NCBI RefSeq assembly: GCF_009937955.1
Contig: NZ_AP018439.1
Span: 4,092,001-4,156,000, forward strand
DNA: 64,000 bases
Direction: 5' to 3'
Source of the DNA: Undibacterium sp. KW1
GTDB taxonomy: Bacteria > Pseudomonadota > Gammaproteobacteria > Burkholderiales > Burkholderiaceae_D
Positions 53,443-62,171 of this stretch are shown here, one piece after another. The position numbers and the translations under genes are program-made. Positions within the stretch are counted from its first letter, which is position 1, and every line of letters starts with the position of its first letter. The notes under the pieces were generated by a model. It was not told the DNA's origin, did not search any database, and saw only the letters and a list, made by a program, of their open reading frames with translations.

Positions 53443-53690
53443 GGGAAGGCATCCTAGCTCCGGTAGTTGGACAAGTGCAAGTGTGCATTTTTTCAGTTTC
53501 CTGGCTAGGCGTGACGACGACGCAGACTAGCGTCTGCTAGGAGGAACAACAACGGCAGGGAGCTGGAAAAGTGTGCAATTGCACTTGTAGCGCTCTCCGC
53601 ATGCTAAATCTTAACGAAAGTGAGCAATGGTAAATACACGACTTCAATCATTGACTGCTAATAGCGGTCAACTACCGGGGCTAGGATGAT

Positions 53691-54851
53691 ATGGACTTCG
53701 ATCTTAGTGAAGACCAGCGCGCCTACCAGCAATCTGCCCGCAGCTTCGCCGCCCATGAAATGGCGGCGCAAGCCGCTCATTGGGATGCCACTTCCCACTT
53801 CCCGCTGGACGTGATTGCCCACGCCGGGGAGTTGGGATTTTGCGGGCTGTATGTGCCAGAAGAACTGGGCGGGCTGGGCCTGACGCGGCTGGATGCAGCC
53901 ATCATTTTTGAAGAGCTGGCACGCGCCTGCCCTTCCACCACGGCTTACATCACGATACACAACATGGCGAGCTGGATGATTGCCAACTGGGCCACGCCAG
54001 AAGTGCAGCAGGAATGGGTGCCCAGGCTGGCAGCAGGCAAAAAGCTGGCCTCTTACTGCCTGACCGAGGCGGGTGCAGGTTCTGACGCGGCCTCGCTGCG
54101 CACCACCGCCCTGCTCGATGGTGACAGCTATGTCCTGAATGGCAGCAAGGCTTTTATCTCCGGAGCGGGCGCGACCAATATGCTGGTGGTGATGGCGCGC
54201 AGCGGTGGCGATGGTGCGGGTGGCATATCGGCCTTTGCGGTACCGGCTGACTTGCCGGGCATCAGCTATGGCAAGAAAGAAGACAAGATGGGCTGGAACA
54301 GCCAGCCCACCCGCACTGTCAATTTTGATCAGGTGCGGGTGCCGCGCAGCCATTTGCTGGGTGAAGAAGGCGAAGGCTTCCGCATCGCCATGCGCGGGCT
54401 CGATGGTGGCCGCATCAACATCGCCACCTGCTCCATCGGCGCGGCGCAATCTGCCCTGAACAGTGCGCACAACTACATGAACGAGCGCATGCAGTTCCAG
54501 AAAAAACTGTCTGATTTTCAAGTGCTGCAATTCAAGCTGGCCGACATGCAAACTGAACTTGTCGCAGGCCGCCAGATGGTGCGTCTGGCTGCGAGCAAGC
54601 TCGACAGCAAGGCCGACAATGCCTCAGTGTATTGCGCCATGGCCAAGCGCCTGGCGACTGACACAGGCTTTGCCGTCTGCAATGAAGCCCTGCAAATCCA
54701 TGGCGGTTACGGCTATATACGCGAATACCCGCTGGAGCGCTTCCTGCGTGATGTCAGGGTGCACCAGATACTCGAAGGCACGAATGAAATCATGCGCGTC
54801 ATCGTCGCCCGCCACATGCTAAACCAACCCGCAAGCGAGGAATTTTTATGA
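53691..54851 (+). CDS. acyl-CoA dehydrogenase, probable isobutyryl-CoA dehydrogenase
   Basis: 386 residues, typical length. FAD and substrate motifs: ASYCLTEAGAGSDAASLRTT, NGSKAFISGAGATNMLVVMA and the C-terminal QIHGGYGYIREYPLERFLRD VRVHQILEGTNEIMRVIVAR with the catalytic Glu in EGTNE. The gene position with mmsA, mmsB and a 3-hydroxyisobutyryl-CoA hydrolase points to isobutyryl-CoA oxidation to methacrylyl-CoA. Confidence 0.9.
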   Translation: MDFDLSEDQRAYQQSARSFAAHEMAAQAAHWDATSHFPLDVIAHAGELGFCGLYVPEELGGLGLTRLDAAIIFEELARACPSTTAYITIHNMASWMIANWATPEVQQEWVPRLAAGKKLASYCLTEAGAGSDAASLRTTALLDGDSYVLNGSKAFISGAGATNMLVVMARSGGDGAGGISAFAVPADLPGISYGKKEDKMGWNSQPTRTVNFDQVRVPRSHLLGEEGEGFRIAMRGLDGGRINIATCSIGAAQSALNSAHNYMNERMQFQKKLSDFQVLQFKLADMQTELVAGRQMVRLAASKLDSKADNASVYCAMAKRLATDTGFAVCNEALQIHGGYGYIREYPLERFLRDVRVHQILEGTNEIMRVIVARHMLNQPASEEFL

Positions 54852-55639
54852 GTAAATATGCTAACTACACCAATCTGCAATGCGAAATCATCGGCCACAC
54901 TGCCCTGGTGACCCTGGCCAACCCGCCCGCCAATACCTGGACGGCAGCGGGTTTGCAGGCATTGACGCAACTCGTCAATGACCTCAATGCTGATGCAGAT
55001 ATCTATAGCCTCGTCATCACAGGCTCAGGCCAGAAATTCTTTTCAGCAGGCGCAGACTTGAAGCTGTTTGCCGACGGCGACAAGGCCGTGGCGCTCGACA
55101 TGGCACGCCGCTTTGGCGAAGCATTTGAAACCCTGAGCCGCTTTCGTGGTGTTTCCATCGCTGCGATCAATGGCTATGCCATGGGCGGTGGCCTGGAGTG
55201 CGCGCTGGCTTGCGATTTGCGCATTGCCGAAACCCAGGCGCAAATGGCCTTGCCAGAAGCCGCAGTCGGCTTGCTGCCCTGCGCTGGCGGCACGCAAAAC
55301 TTGGCCTGGCTGGTAGGTGAAGGCTGGGCCAAGCGCCTGATCTTGTGCGGTGAACGTGTCGATGCTGCCACTGCCCTGCGCATAGGCTTGGTAGAAGAAG
55401 TCGTCGCCACCGGCGGTGCACTCGAACACGCACTGGCGCTGGCCAAACAGGTAGGCAAGCAAAGCCCCAGCAGCGTCAAGGCATGCAAGCAACTCATACA
55501 AGGCGCACGCCAGCAACCGATGAACACTGTGCTGCCACAAGAACGCGAAGCCTTCCTGGCCCTGTTTGATACTGCCGATCAAAAAGAAGGGGTCACCGCT
55601 TTCCTGGAAAAACGTCCGCCAGTATGGAGGAATGCATGA
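54848..55639 (+). CDS. enoyl-CoA hydratase of the valine cluster
   Basis: 263 residues, starting at an ATG that overlaps the previous stop as ATGA. Crotonase motifs: FFSAGADLKLFADG, IAAINGYAMGGGLECALACD and MALPEAAVGLLPCAGGTQNL. It should hydrate methacrylyl-CoA to 3-hydroxyisobutyryl-CoA. Confidence 0.88.
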   Translation: MSKYANYTNLQCEIIGHTALVTLANPPANTWTAAGLQALTQLVNDLNADADIYSLVITGSGQKFFSAGADLKLFADGDKAVALDMARRFGEAFETLSRFRGVSIAAINGYAMGGGLECALACDLRIAETQAQMALPEAAVGLLPCAGGTQNLAWLVGEGWAKRLILCGERVDAATALRIGLVEEVVATGGALEHALALAKQVGKQSPSSVKACKQLIQGARQQPMNTVLPQEREAFLALFDTADQKEGVTAFLEKRPPVWRNA

Positions 55640-56835
55640 GCGACTCCCCTGTCCTGTTCCACACCCTGCCTGCTGCCAACGGCATGCAACTAGGCGTGGC
55701 CACCCTCAATTCAGAAAAAACCCTGAATGCCCTGTCCAAAGAGATGGTGCAATTACTGGGCAAGCAATTGCAAGTCTGGGATGAAGATGACAGCATTGCC
55801 ATGGTAGTCTTGCAGGCCGCTAGCGAGAAGGCATTTTGCGCAGGTGGTGATTTGCAAAACCTGTACGCCAGCATGCGCGAGCATCATACCTCCGACAAAA
55901 AAGACGACTTGCTCGGCAATGCCTATGCGCTGGATTTTTTTGAGCAGGAATACCGCCTCGACTATCAAATTCATACTTACCGCAAACCCATATTATGCTG
56001 GGGTCACGGCATCGTCATGGGTGGCGGCATAGGCTTGATGGCCGGTGCCAGCCACCGCGTCGTCACGGAAAAATCCCGCCTCGCCATGCCAGAGATTGCC
56101 ATAGGTTTGTTCCCCGATGTAGGCGGCACCTGGTTTTTGAACCGCATGCCGGGCAAGCTGGGTTTATTCCTGGCGTTGACGGGTGCGAACATCAATGCCA
56201 GCGACGCCGTGTTTGTAAAGCTGGCCGACCTGCAATTGCCGCATGAGAGGAAGGCAGAACTGCTGGCTCGCCTGCAAGCCTGCGAATGGAGCAAGCAGGC
56301 AGAACACAATAAGCTGAGTAATCACCTGCGCCTGAGCCATATCCTGCATGAGCAGCAACGCAATGCCAACGTGATCAGCAGCGTTGGGCCTTTGCGCCAG
56401 CATTTTGACCTCATCAATCAATTATGCAGCGCTGCTGACCTGAGCACCATCATCAGCAATATCTGCCAGCTTGATGCGAGCGTATTGAACGACGACGTGT
56501 GGCTGCAAAAAGCCGTCGCCAGCCTGCAAAAAGGCAGCCCGACCTCTGCCTGGCTGGCGCATGCCTTGCAGGAAAGAGGCAAACATCTGTCGCTGGCAGA
56601 AATTTTCCGCATAGAGTTAGTCGCAGCACTCGCCTGCACGCAAGGCCATGATTTTGCGGAAGGGATACGTGCCTTGATTGTGGATAAGGACCAGAAACCG
56701 CAATGGTTGCCTGGTAGTTTGGATGCATTGCAGCCGCAAGATGGTGAGCGTTACTTTGCGCATCTCTGGGCGGCAGAGCGGCATCCTTTGCGGGATTTGG
56801 GTGCGAGTGAAAACATCCAAAAGAGAGCCGCGTAA
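55636..56835 (+). CDS. 3-hydroxyisobutyryl-CoA hydrolase (crotonase family)
   Basis: 399 residues from the ATG at 55636 (GGAGGA upstream; ATGA overlap with the hydratase gene). HIBCH-type motifs: KAFCAGGDLQNLYASMREHH, PILCWGHGIVMGGGIGLMAG, AMPEIAIGLFPDVGGTWFLN and the C-terminal extension of the hydrolases. It releases 3-hydroxyisobutyrate for MmsB. Confidence 0.9.
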   Translation: MSDSPVLFHTLPAANGMQLGVATLNSEKTLNALSKEMVQLLGKQLQVWDEDDSIAMVVLQAASEKAFCAGGDLQNLYASMREHHTSDKKDDLLGNAYALDFFEQEYRLDYQIHTYRKPILCWGHGIVMGGGIGLMAGASHRVVTEKSRLAMPEIAIGLFPDVGGTWFLNRMPGKLGLFLALTGANINASDAVFVKLADLQLPHERKAELLARLQACEWSKQAEHNKLSNHLRLSHILHEQQRNANVISSVGPLRQHFDLINQLCSAADLSTIISNICQLDASVLNDDVWLQKAVASLQKGSPTSAWLAHALQERGKHLSLAEIFRIELVAALACTQGHDFAEGIRALIVDKDQKPQWLPGSLDALQPQDGERYFAHLWAAERHPLRDLGASENIQKRAA

Positions 56836-56857
56836 GTATGGAGTGAAGCAGAGCTCT

Positions 56858-56960
56858 GTAGGTTGGGCTACGGTTTACCAGCCCAACACTCAGCTTCGCA
56901 ATGACGTACGTCGTGTTTCAACCGCAAAGTGTTGGGCTGATGAAGCGTAGCCCAACCTAC
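56858..56960. repeat. long palindromic REP-like element between hydrolase gene and mmsB
   Basis: GTAGGTTGGGCTACG (56858-56872) is inverted exactly at 56946-56960, with a second inverted pair CAGCCCAACACT (56879-56890) and AGTGTTGGGCTG (56928-56939) inside, around ACGTACGT. It splits the valine operon. Confidence 0.75.
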
Positions 56961-57015
56961 GAGAAACGCCCACCAAGCCAAACAAAGAACACGTAAAACA
57001 AGGAGATAAACCACC

Positions 57016-57915
57016 ATGTCAAACCAATCCAAAATCGCCTTCATCGGCCTCGGCAACATGGGCGCACCCATGGCCCTTAACCTGCTCAAGGCAGGCTACC
57101 CGCTCACCGTCTTCGACCTCTCCCCTGTCGCCCTGAAAACACTGGCAGACGCAGGTGCACTGGCCGCAGGCAACGCCAAACAAGCCATAGAAGGCGCAGA
57201 CATCGTCATCAGCATGCTGCCTGCCAGCCGCCATGTAGAAAGCCTCTACCTCGGCGATGACGGCATACTCGCCCACATCGCCAGCGGCGCACTGATCATA
57301 GATTGCAGCACCATCGCTGCGCAATCTGCCAAGAAAGTCGCACAAGCCGCAGCCACACGCGGGCTGGCAATGGTGGATGCGCCAGTCTCAGGCGGCACAG
57401 CAGGCGCAGCCGCAGGCACGCTGACCTTTATCGTCGGCGGCAGCACAGACGACCTCGAACGTGCCCGTTCTGTGCTGAACACCATGGGCAAGAACATATT
57501 CCACGCCGGTGAAAACGGTGCCGGGCAAACCGCCAAAATTTGCAACAACATGCTGCTCGGCATACTCATGGCAGGCACGGCAGAAGCGCTGGCGCTGGGC
57601 GTGGCGAACGGGCTTGATCCCAAGGTACTGTCCGACATCATGAGCAAAAGCTCAGGCCGCAACTGGGCGCTGGAACTGTACAACCCCTACCCCGGCGTCA
57701 TGGAAACCGCCCCCGCATCACGCGGCTACACTGGTGGCTTTGGCGTAGATCTAATGCTCAAGGACCTGGGCCTGGCAACCGAGGCAGCGCTGGGTAGCAA
57801 TTCCAGTATCCCGCTGGGTGAAGCTGTGCGCAACCTGTATGGCATTCATAGCAAGGCAGGGGCTGGTGGAAAGGATTTTTCCAGCATACTTGAGCTGCTC
57901 CATAAAAAGGAATAG
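57016..57915 (+). CDS. mmsB: 3-hydroxyisobutyrate dehydrogenase
   Basis: 299 residues. The Rossmann start IAFIGLGNMGAPMALNLLKA, substrate motif DAPVSGGTAGAAAGTLTFIV, catalytic Lys in GAGQTAKICNNMLLGI and the C-terminal KDLGLATEAALGSNSSIPLG are characteristic. Oxidises 3-hydroxyisobutyrate to methylmalonate semialdehyde for MmsA. RBS AAGGAG is present. Confidence 0.93.
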   Translation: MSNQSKIAFIGLGNMGAPMALNLLKAGYPLTVFDLSPVALKTLADAGALAAGNAKQAIEGADIVISMLPASRHVESLYLGDDGILAHIASGALIIDCSTIAAQSAKKVAQAAATRGLAMVDAPVSGGTAGAAAGTLTFIVGGSTDDLERARSVLNTMGKNIFHAGENGAGQTAKICNNMLLGILMAGTAEALALGVANGLDPKVLSDIMSKSSGRNWALELYNPYPGVMETAPASRGYTGGFGVDLMLKDLGLATEAALGSNSSIPLGEAVRNLYGIHSKAGAGGKDFSSILELLHKKE

Positions 57916-57936
57916 AAATACTGAGACGCGGGCGCG

Positions 57937-59325
57937 ATGACAATCGCTACACAAAGCGATATGCTAGCGCCCATGACTACCCAAGCACACGCCTACCACT
58001 ACCTGCAAGCCTCGGCCCTGACTGACGACGTCAGGCCAAGGCTGCAACTGGCCACATCTGGCACTAACGACAAAGCAGCAGTCGTTCACCCGCACTTCTT
58101 TGAAGGCATGCTGAAGCAGCCGCGCCTGTCGGCTGAATTGCTGACTGCTATCCATATCATCGTCGGTTCACGCTTTTTCACACCTGCCAATACCCTGGCA
58201 AAGAAACTCATGCTGGCTGACCCCGTAGTGACCTCGGGTGGCGGCATCTTGCGGTTTGAAGGTTTTTCTTCCTGTTGTAGTGCCTATGTGCGTGTCGACA
58301 TGCTGCCTGACAGCTATGAGGGCGATATCGTCGGCAAGGGCACGACCAATGTTGATTTCAATGCACCCATGCGGGCAGCGCTGGCGCGGGTGCGCGATGC
58401 ATCTGGCCTTGCATTTTCAGTCGGGCATGATGCGTTTACCCTGCATGCTGGCAGCAACAACATTGTCGAGAAAAAAGTCGAACTGCCACTGCGCTGGATA
58501 CGTGGCATGCTGGAAGTGCAGTCTTATCAAGCTGGCATGCGCAAGATCGTTGAAGTCAGCGGAGCTGAAGCCCTGCGCTTCTTGCGTTCGCTCCCCAAGG
58601 CATCGACCAGTAAGACGCCGCTTTGGATATCGCATGGCCCCTTTGGCCTGCGCACCACGACCAGACCAGAGCTGGATAGCATACGCCTGGTCGACAGCAC
58701 CCGCCTGCGCGTGCTTGAAGCCTTGTTGCCGCGTGTGAAGTCCATGGCTATTTTTGCTGACGAAGCGCAGCAAGCCAGTGCCTGGGTCTTGCAATTTGCT
58801 GGCGCCCGTTTAACGCTGGCCCTGAGCGCCGAGGTCTGGCGCGGTTTTTCTGGCGAAGGCCAGGCCCTGCGCGCGCTGATGAATATGCAAAATGCCGATG
58901 CTCTGCCCCGCCTGCGCGCGCTCTTGCAATGGCAATCTTCATTGCAAGCCCCTGCACTGGCAGAGCAACTGGATTTACCGCAAGCCAGCATAGAAGACAG
59001 CCTGCGTATACTTGGCGTCTCTGGTCTGCTGGGTTTTGATGTGACAGAAGGCAGTTACTTCCACCGCATACTACCACTGGATTTAGGCATGGCAGAAGAT
59101 TTGCACCCACGCCTGGTTGCCGCCCGTAAACTGATCAAAGATCGTGCAGTCAGCATCATAAAAAAACAACCGCTTGAAGCCAGTGTGCAGAGTGCAGATA
59201 TACAGCACCGTGTGCGCGAAGTGGACGATGAATTGCGCTGCACCTGCCCCTGGTATGCAAAACACCGGGGGTTGCGTGGGCCTTGCAAGCATGTGCTGGC
59301 AGTTGAAGCAATGACAGAAAATTAG
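57937..59325 (+). CDS. SWIM zinc-finger protein
   Basis: 462 residues from the first ATG (57973 is an alternative). The C-terminal SWIM motif is CTCPWYAKHRGLRGPCKHVL (C-x-C-x(n)-C-x-H). The N-terminal 300 residues have no known fold but contain SAYVRVDMLPDSYEGDIVGK GTTNVDFN and a winged-helix-like AEQLDLPQASIEDSLRILGV. SWIM proteins with large HEAT-like partners occur in many bacteria without an established role. It is followed by its probable partner at 59333. Confidence 0.8.
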   Translation: MTIATQSDMLAPMTTQAHAYHYLQASALTDDVRPRLQLATSGTNDKAAVVHPHFFEGMLKQPRLSAELLTAIHIIVGSRFFTPANTLAKKLMLADPVVTSGGGILRFEGFSSCCSAYVRVDMLPDSYEGDIVGKGTTNVDFNAPMRAALARVRDASGLAFSVGHDAFTLHAGSNNIVEKKVELPLRWIRGMLEVQSYQAGMRKIVEVSGAEALRFLRSLPKASTSKTPLWISHGPFGLRTTTRPELDSIRLVDSTRLRVLEALLPRVKSMAIFADEAQQASAWVLQFAGARLTLALSAEVWRGFSGEGQALRALMNMQNADALPRLRALLQWQSSLQAPALAEQLDLPQASIEDSLRILGVSGLLGFDVTEGSYFHRILPLDLGMAEDLHPRLVAARKLIKDRAVSIIKKQPLEASVQSADIQHRVREVDDELRCTCPWYAKHRGLRGPCKHVLAVEAMTEN

Positions 59326-59332
59326 GATACCC

Positions 59333-62122
59333 ATGGCAGAACAAAAAATTGAAGCAGCATTCGTAGCCAAGACTCCACTGGAAGAATTTGTAGTTGCGGG
59401 TAATTACCTGGGCATGATGGCTTATCTGCAAGCGCAGGACAAAACTCAGTGGTCGCAACACAGAACTAGTGTGATGCGCATGAACAAAGTCATGGAGAAG
59501 TCACGCTATACCATGGATATGAGCAAATCTGCCTGGCGCAGCAATGTCACTGCCCAGCAATGGCAATGCCTGCGCTCTGCGATCTTTTTGTGTTGCACTA
59601 CAAATGATGTTGCTGAAAATTCCTGGATGTTTTTTATCAAACCAGAAGAACTGGTCGAATTATGGAAAGCCTATTCGCCACCATCGACTGAAAATCTGGT
59701 ATCAAATATGGTGGCGCGTAACCCGGGAAGTTTTCGTATCATACAAAGCCTGCTTATCAGTGGCCTGGCAGAGCGCCCCACACATGACAATTACCTCCTG
59801 GGTTTGCTGAGCCAGGAAGTACATTCAGACCGCGTACCCGATGTAGCTTACTGGATAAAACATGATCCAGAATTATTGCAGGGCGCATTGCTGCAGTTGT
59901 TCGATATCGAGGGAACGACAGATATCAGTCTGGCCGGACGCGATAAATATACGCATAACTCTGCCCATACCTGGCAACAGTTATTTTTAAATTTATGTCA
60001 GCAAGGCGTGTATGGCCGGGAGCTATTGCTAGACAAAACCCTGGGTGCGCTGGAAAAAGACTGGATACAATTCCGCTCTGGCTGGTTCTCACGCTTTCAT
60101 GAGGCCCTGGCGCCGACGGTAGAAGAAATGAGCGTCTTCAGTGAACGTTATCTGGGTTTATGTCACAGCCGTATTCCGCCTACCGTCAGTATGGCGCTGA
60201 AAGTCTTGGACACTTTGCATGCTGCGGATGCGATAAGCAATACCGCCTTGCTGACGGCCCTGCAACCGCTGCTGTCATCTACCGTCAAGACGCAAGTAGA
60301 TACCGCATTGAAATTACTCGACCAAATCATCCTGAAAGATGGCAGCCTGATGCAAGAAGCGGCATCTATTGCCGTGTTTGGCTTACTGCATGAAGCAGCA
60401 GACATGCAAAAGAAAATTATCAGCCGCCTGAGTAAATGGGGCATGGATGCGGCTACGCAAGAGCAAGCCAGGCGATTGTTACCCCAGGTTGCCGCCAGCA
60501 ACCGTGATGCCCTGATGGCCTTGTTAGGAACTCCTGTCGCTGATGAATCCAAGCTATCAGCCCCTATCCAAGCATCACAAGCATTACCCATTTTGCAGCC
60601 TATGCCATCGCCCATAGCAGAGAGCCGCGCCCTGCCAATCATCAGTGATATTGACGCACTCATCGAAGCCTGCGCCTATGTCTTTGAAAACAATGATGAC
60701 ACTGACTGTTTTGAAACCGTCATCCACGCCCTGCTGAAGCTAGCCCCATTTTCTGCTGATGATAAAAAGCGCTTTGGTCCAGTACTGAAACGCGCTCAAA
60801 AACTGAAACCCAGTTCGGATAACTGGCGCAATATGGACAAGCCACTGGCGCGTGAACTGGCGCGCCTGCTAGTATTTATATTTGAAGCAGAAAGACTGCC
60901 GCCCACCAGCAGTTTTGCCAAAGGCCGTTTCGATGTGCATAGCGTCATCTGTCAGCGCACTGATGATTTGATAGATATTCTGATGCAGGGCAAATCAGTG
61001 CCACCACTTGCAGCACCTAGCCATCAACGTGGCTATATAGACCCTGCCATCTTGATAGAAAGAACGCGCGAGCAACATGCACTAGGCTTGCAACAACCAT
61101 TGCAAGAGCAGGTACTCAGCCTCTTGCGTCTGGCTCCAAGTAATGAAGCCAGCCTGCGCCAGCAAGCAGCCAGCCTGTCGGATACGCCCTATCACAATGC
61201 CTTACGCTACGCCCTGGGTTCACAAGTCAGCATACCCGCCAAAGGCAAAGACAGCGCCCTGTACATCGCCGCCGCCCGCGCCCGTTATCCGGATGAAGAC
61301 GATGCCAACCTCATCCAGTTATATGGTGACTTTGGGCCAGATGGCGCGCATGCAGCACGCTATCGTTTTGAGATAGAGATCAGCAAGAATGAAGCTTACA
61401 CCTTCTATCACAGTCACTTGCGTACCACACCCACGCCCAGGGCCATAGACCAGACTTATCTGAGTATCTTGCGTCATCCCCAGGTTATAGAGGATCAAGG
61501 CTATTTCCATCGCACAGAAGGTTTTGGTGGCAATAATGAAGGCCAAATTCGCTGGTCGGCCAGCATGATGCCTTCCTGCCTGGAAGCGGTGTTTGCTGAA
61601 GGTGCTCATGCCATTGCCAACAATCTCGACTGGTGGGAAGCAGAGTGGTATAACAAGGCTTATCTGAACCTCTTGCTTGACCCCACAGTACCCATGAGCA
61701 GCAGCGCCATCATGCTGTTGGCCTTTACACTGGCGGGTAAAGAGCCAGGCCAGACTGCCGTCGCGATAGATGCCCTGGTCGCCAGTTGGCTGGAAGGACG
61801 TCTCGACGCAACAACTCTCGCCAGCGCCATTCACGGCCTGCTGGCAACGCCACAAGTCAAGGCCAGCCGCTATGCCAAAAGCCTGGCGACGGCAGCACGT
61901 GCCCATGCACTGGCACCACAACTGGTGTTTCAGTTACTCTGCACCATGGTGAAACAAAGCCCGCAATCACCTCCTAAAGACATGGCAGCCTTGCTGGAGC
62001 TTTTGCACGAATTACGCCTTGAAGTGAAACAAAATCTGCCTGAACATACCGTGGCAGCCCTGCGTGATATGCAGATCGGTGGAAAAGGTAAGGCTGCACT
62101 GAAGGCACTGCTGACTGGATAA
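59333..62122 (+). CDS. large DUF6493-like helical-repeat protein, partner of the SWIM protein
   Basis: 929 residues, mostly alpha-helical repeats of HEAT type (SMALKVLDTLHAADAISNTA, DTALKLLDQIILKDGSLMQE AASIAVFGLL), a Pro-rich linker near residue 420 and a second alpha-helical half with a WSASMMPSCLEAVFAEGAHA then NNLDWWEAEWYNK motif typical of the family. It starts 7 bp after the SWIM gene. The two form a conserved pair; no biochemical function is established to my knowledge. Confidence 0.72.
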   Translation: MAEQKIEAAFVAKTPLEEFVVAGNYLGMMAYLQAQDKTQWSQHRTSVMRMNKVMEKSRYTMDMSKSAWRSNVTAQQWQCLRSAIFLCCTTNDVAENSWMFFIKPEELVELWKAYSPPSTENLVSNMVARNPGSFRIIQSLLISGLAERPTHDNYLLGLLSQEVHSDRVPDVAYWIKHDPELLQGALLQLFDIEGTTDISLAGRDKYTHNSAHTWQQLFLNLCQQGVYGRELLLDKTLGALEKDWIQFRSGWFSRFHEALAPTVEEMSVFSERYLGLCHSRIPPTVSMALKVLDTLHAADAISNTALLTALQPLLSSTVKTQVDTALKLLDQIILKDGSLMQEAASIAVFGLLHEAADMQKKIISRLSKWGMDAATQEQARRLLPQVAASNRDALMALLGTPVADESKLSAPIQASQALPILQPMPSPIAESRALPIISDIDALIEACAYVFENNDDTDCFETVIHALLKLAPFSADDKKRFGPVLKRAQKLKPSSDNWRNMDKPLARELARLLVFIFEAERLPPTSSFAKGRFDVHSVICQRTDDLIDILMQGKSVPPLAAPSHQRGYIDPAILIERTREQHALGLQQPLQEQVLSLLRLAPSNEASLRQQAASLSDTPYHNALRYALGSQVSIPAKGKDSALYIAAARARYPDEDDANLIQLYGDFGPDGAHAARYRFEIEISKNEAYTFYHSHLRTTPTPRAIDQTYLSILRHPQVIEDQGYFHRTEGFGGNNEGQIRWSASMMPSCLEAVFAEGAHAIANNLDWWEAEWYNKAYLNLLLDPTVPMSSSAIMLLAFTLAGKEPGQTAVAIDALVASWLEGRLDATTLASAIHGLLATPQVKASRYAKSLATAARAHALAPQLVFQLLCTMVKQSPQSPPKDMAALLELLHELRLEVKQNLPEHTVAALRDMQIGGKGKAALKALLTG

Positions 62123-62140
62123 TATTTTTCCGTTGAGAGC

Positions 62141-62171
62141 AGGACTTGCCTCCCGGAATAAGGCAAGCCCT
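62141..62171 (-). repeat. hairpin between convergent genes
   Basis: AGGACTTGCCT (62141-62151) and AGGCAAGCCCT (62161-62171) pair with one A-C mismatch on the plus strand and a G-U pair on the minus strand. It sits at the end of the cyclase gene. There is no T run, so termination is uncertain; it may be a REP-like unit. Confidence 0.5.
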
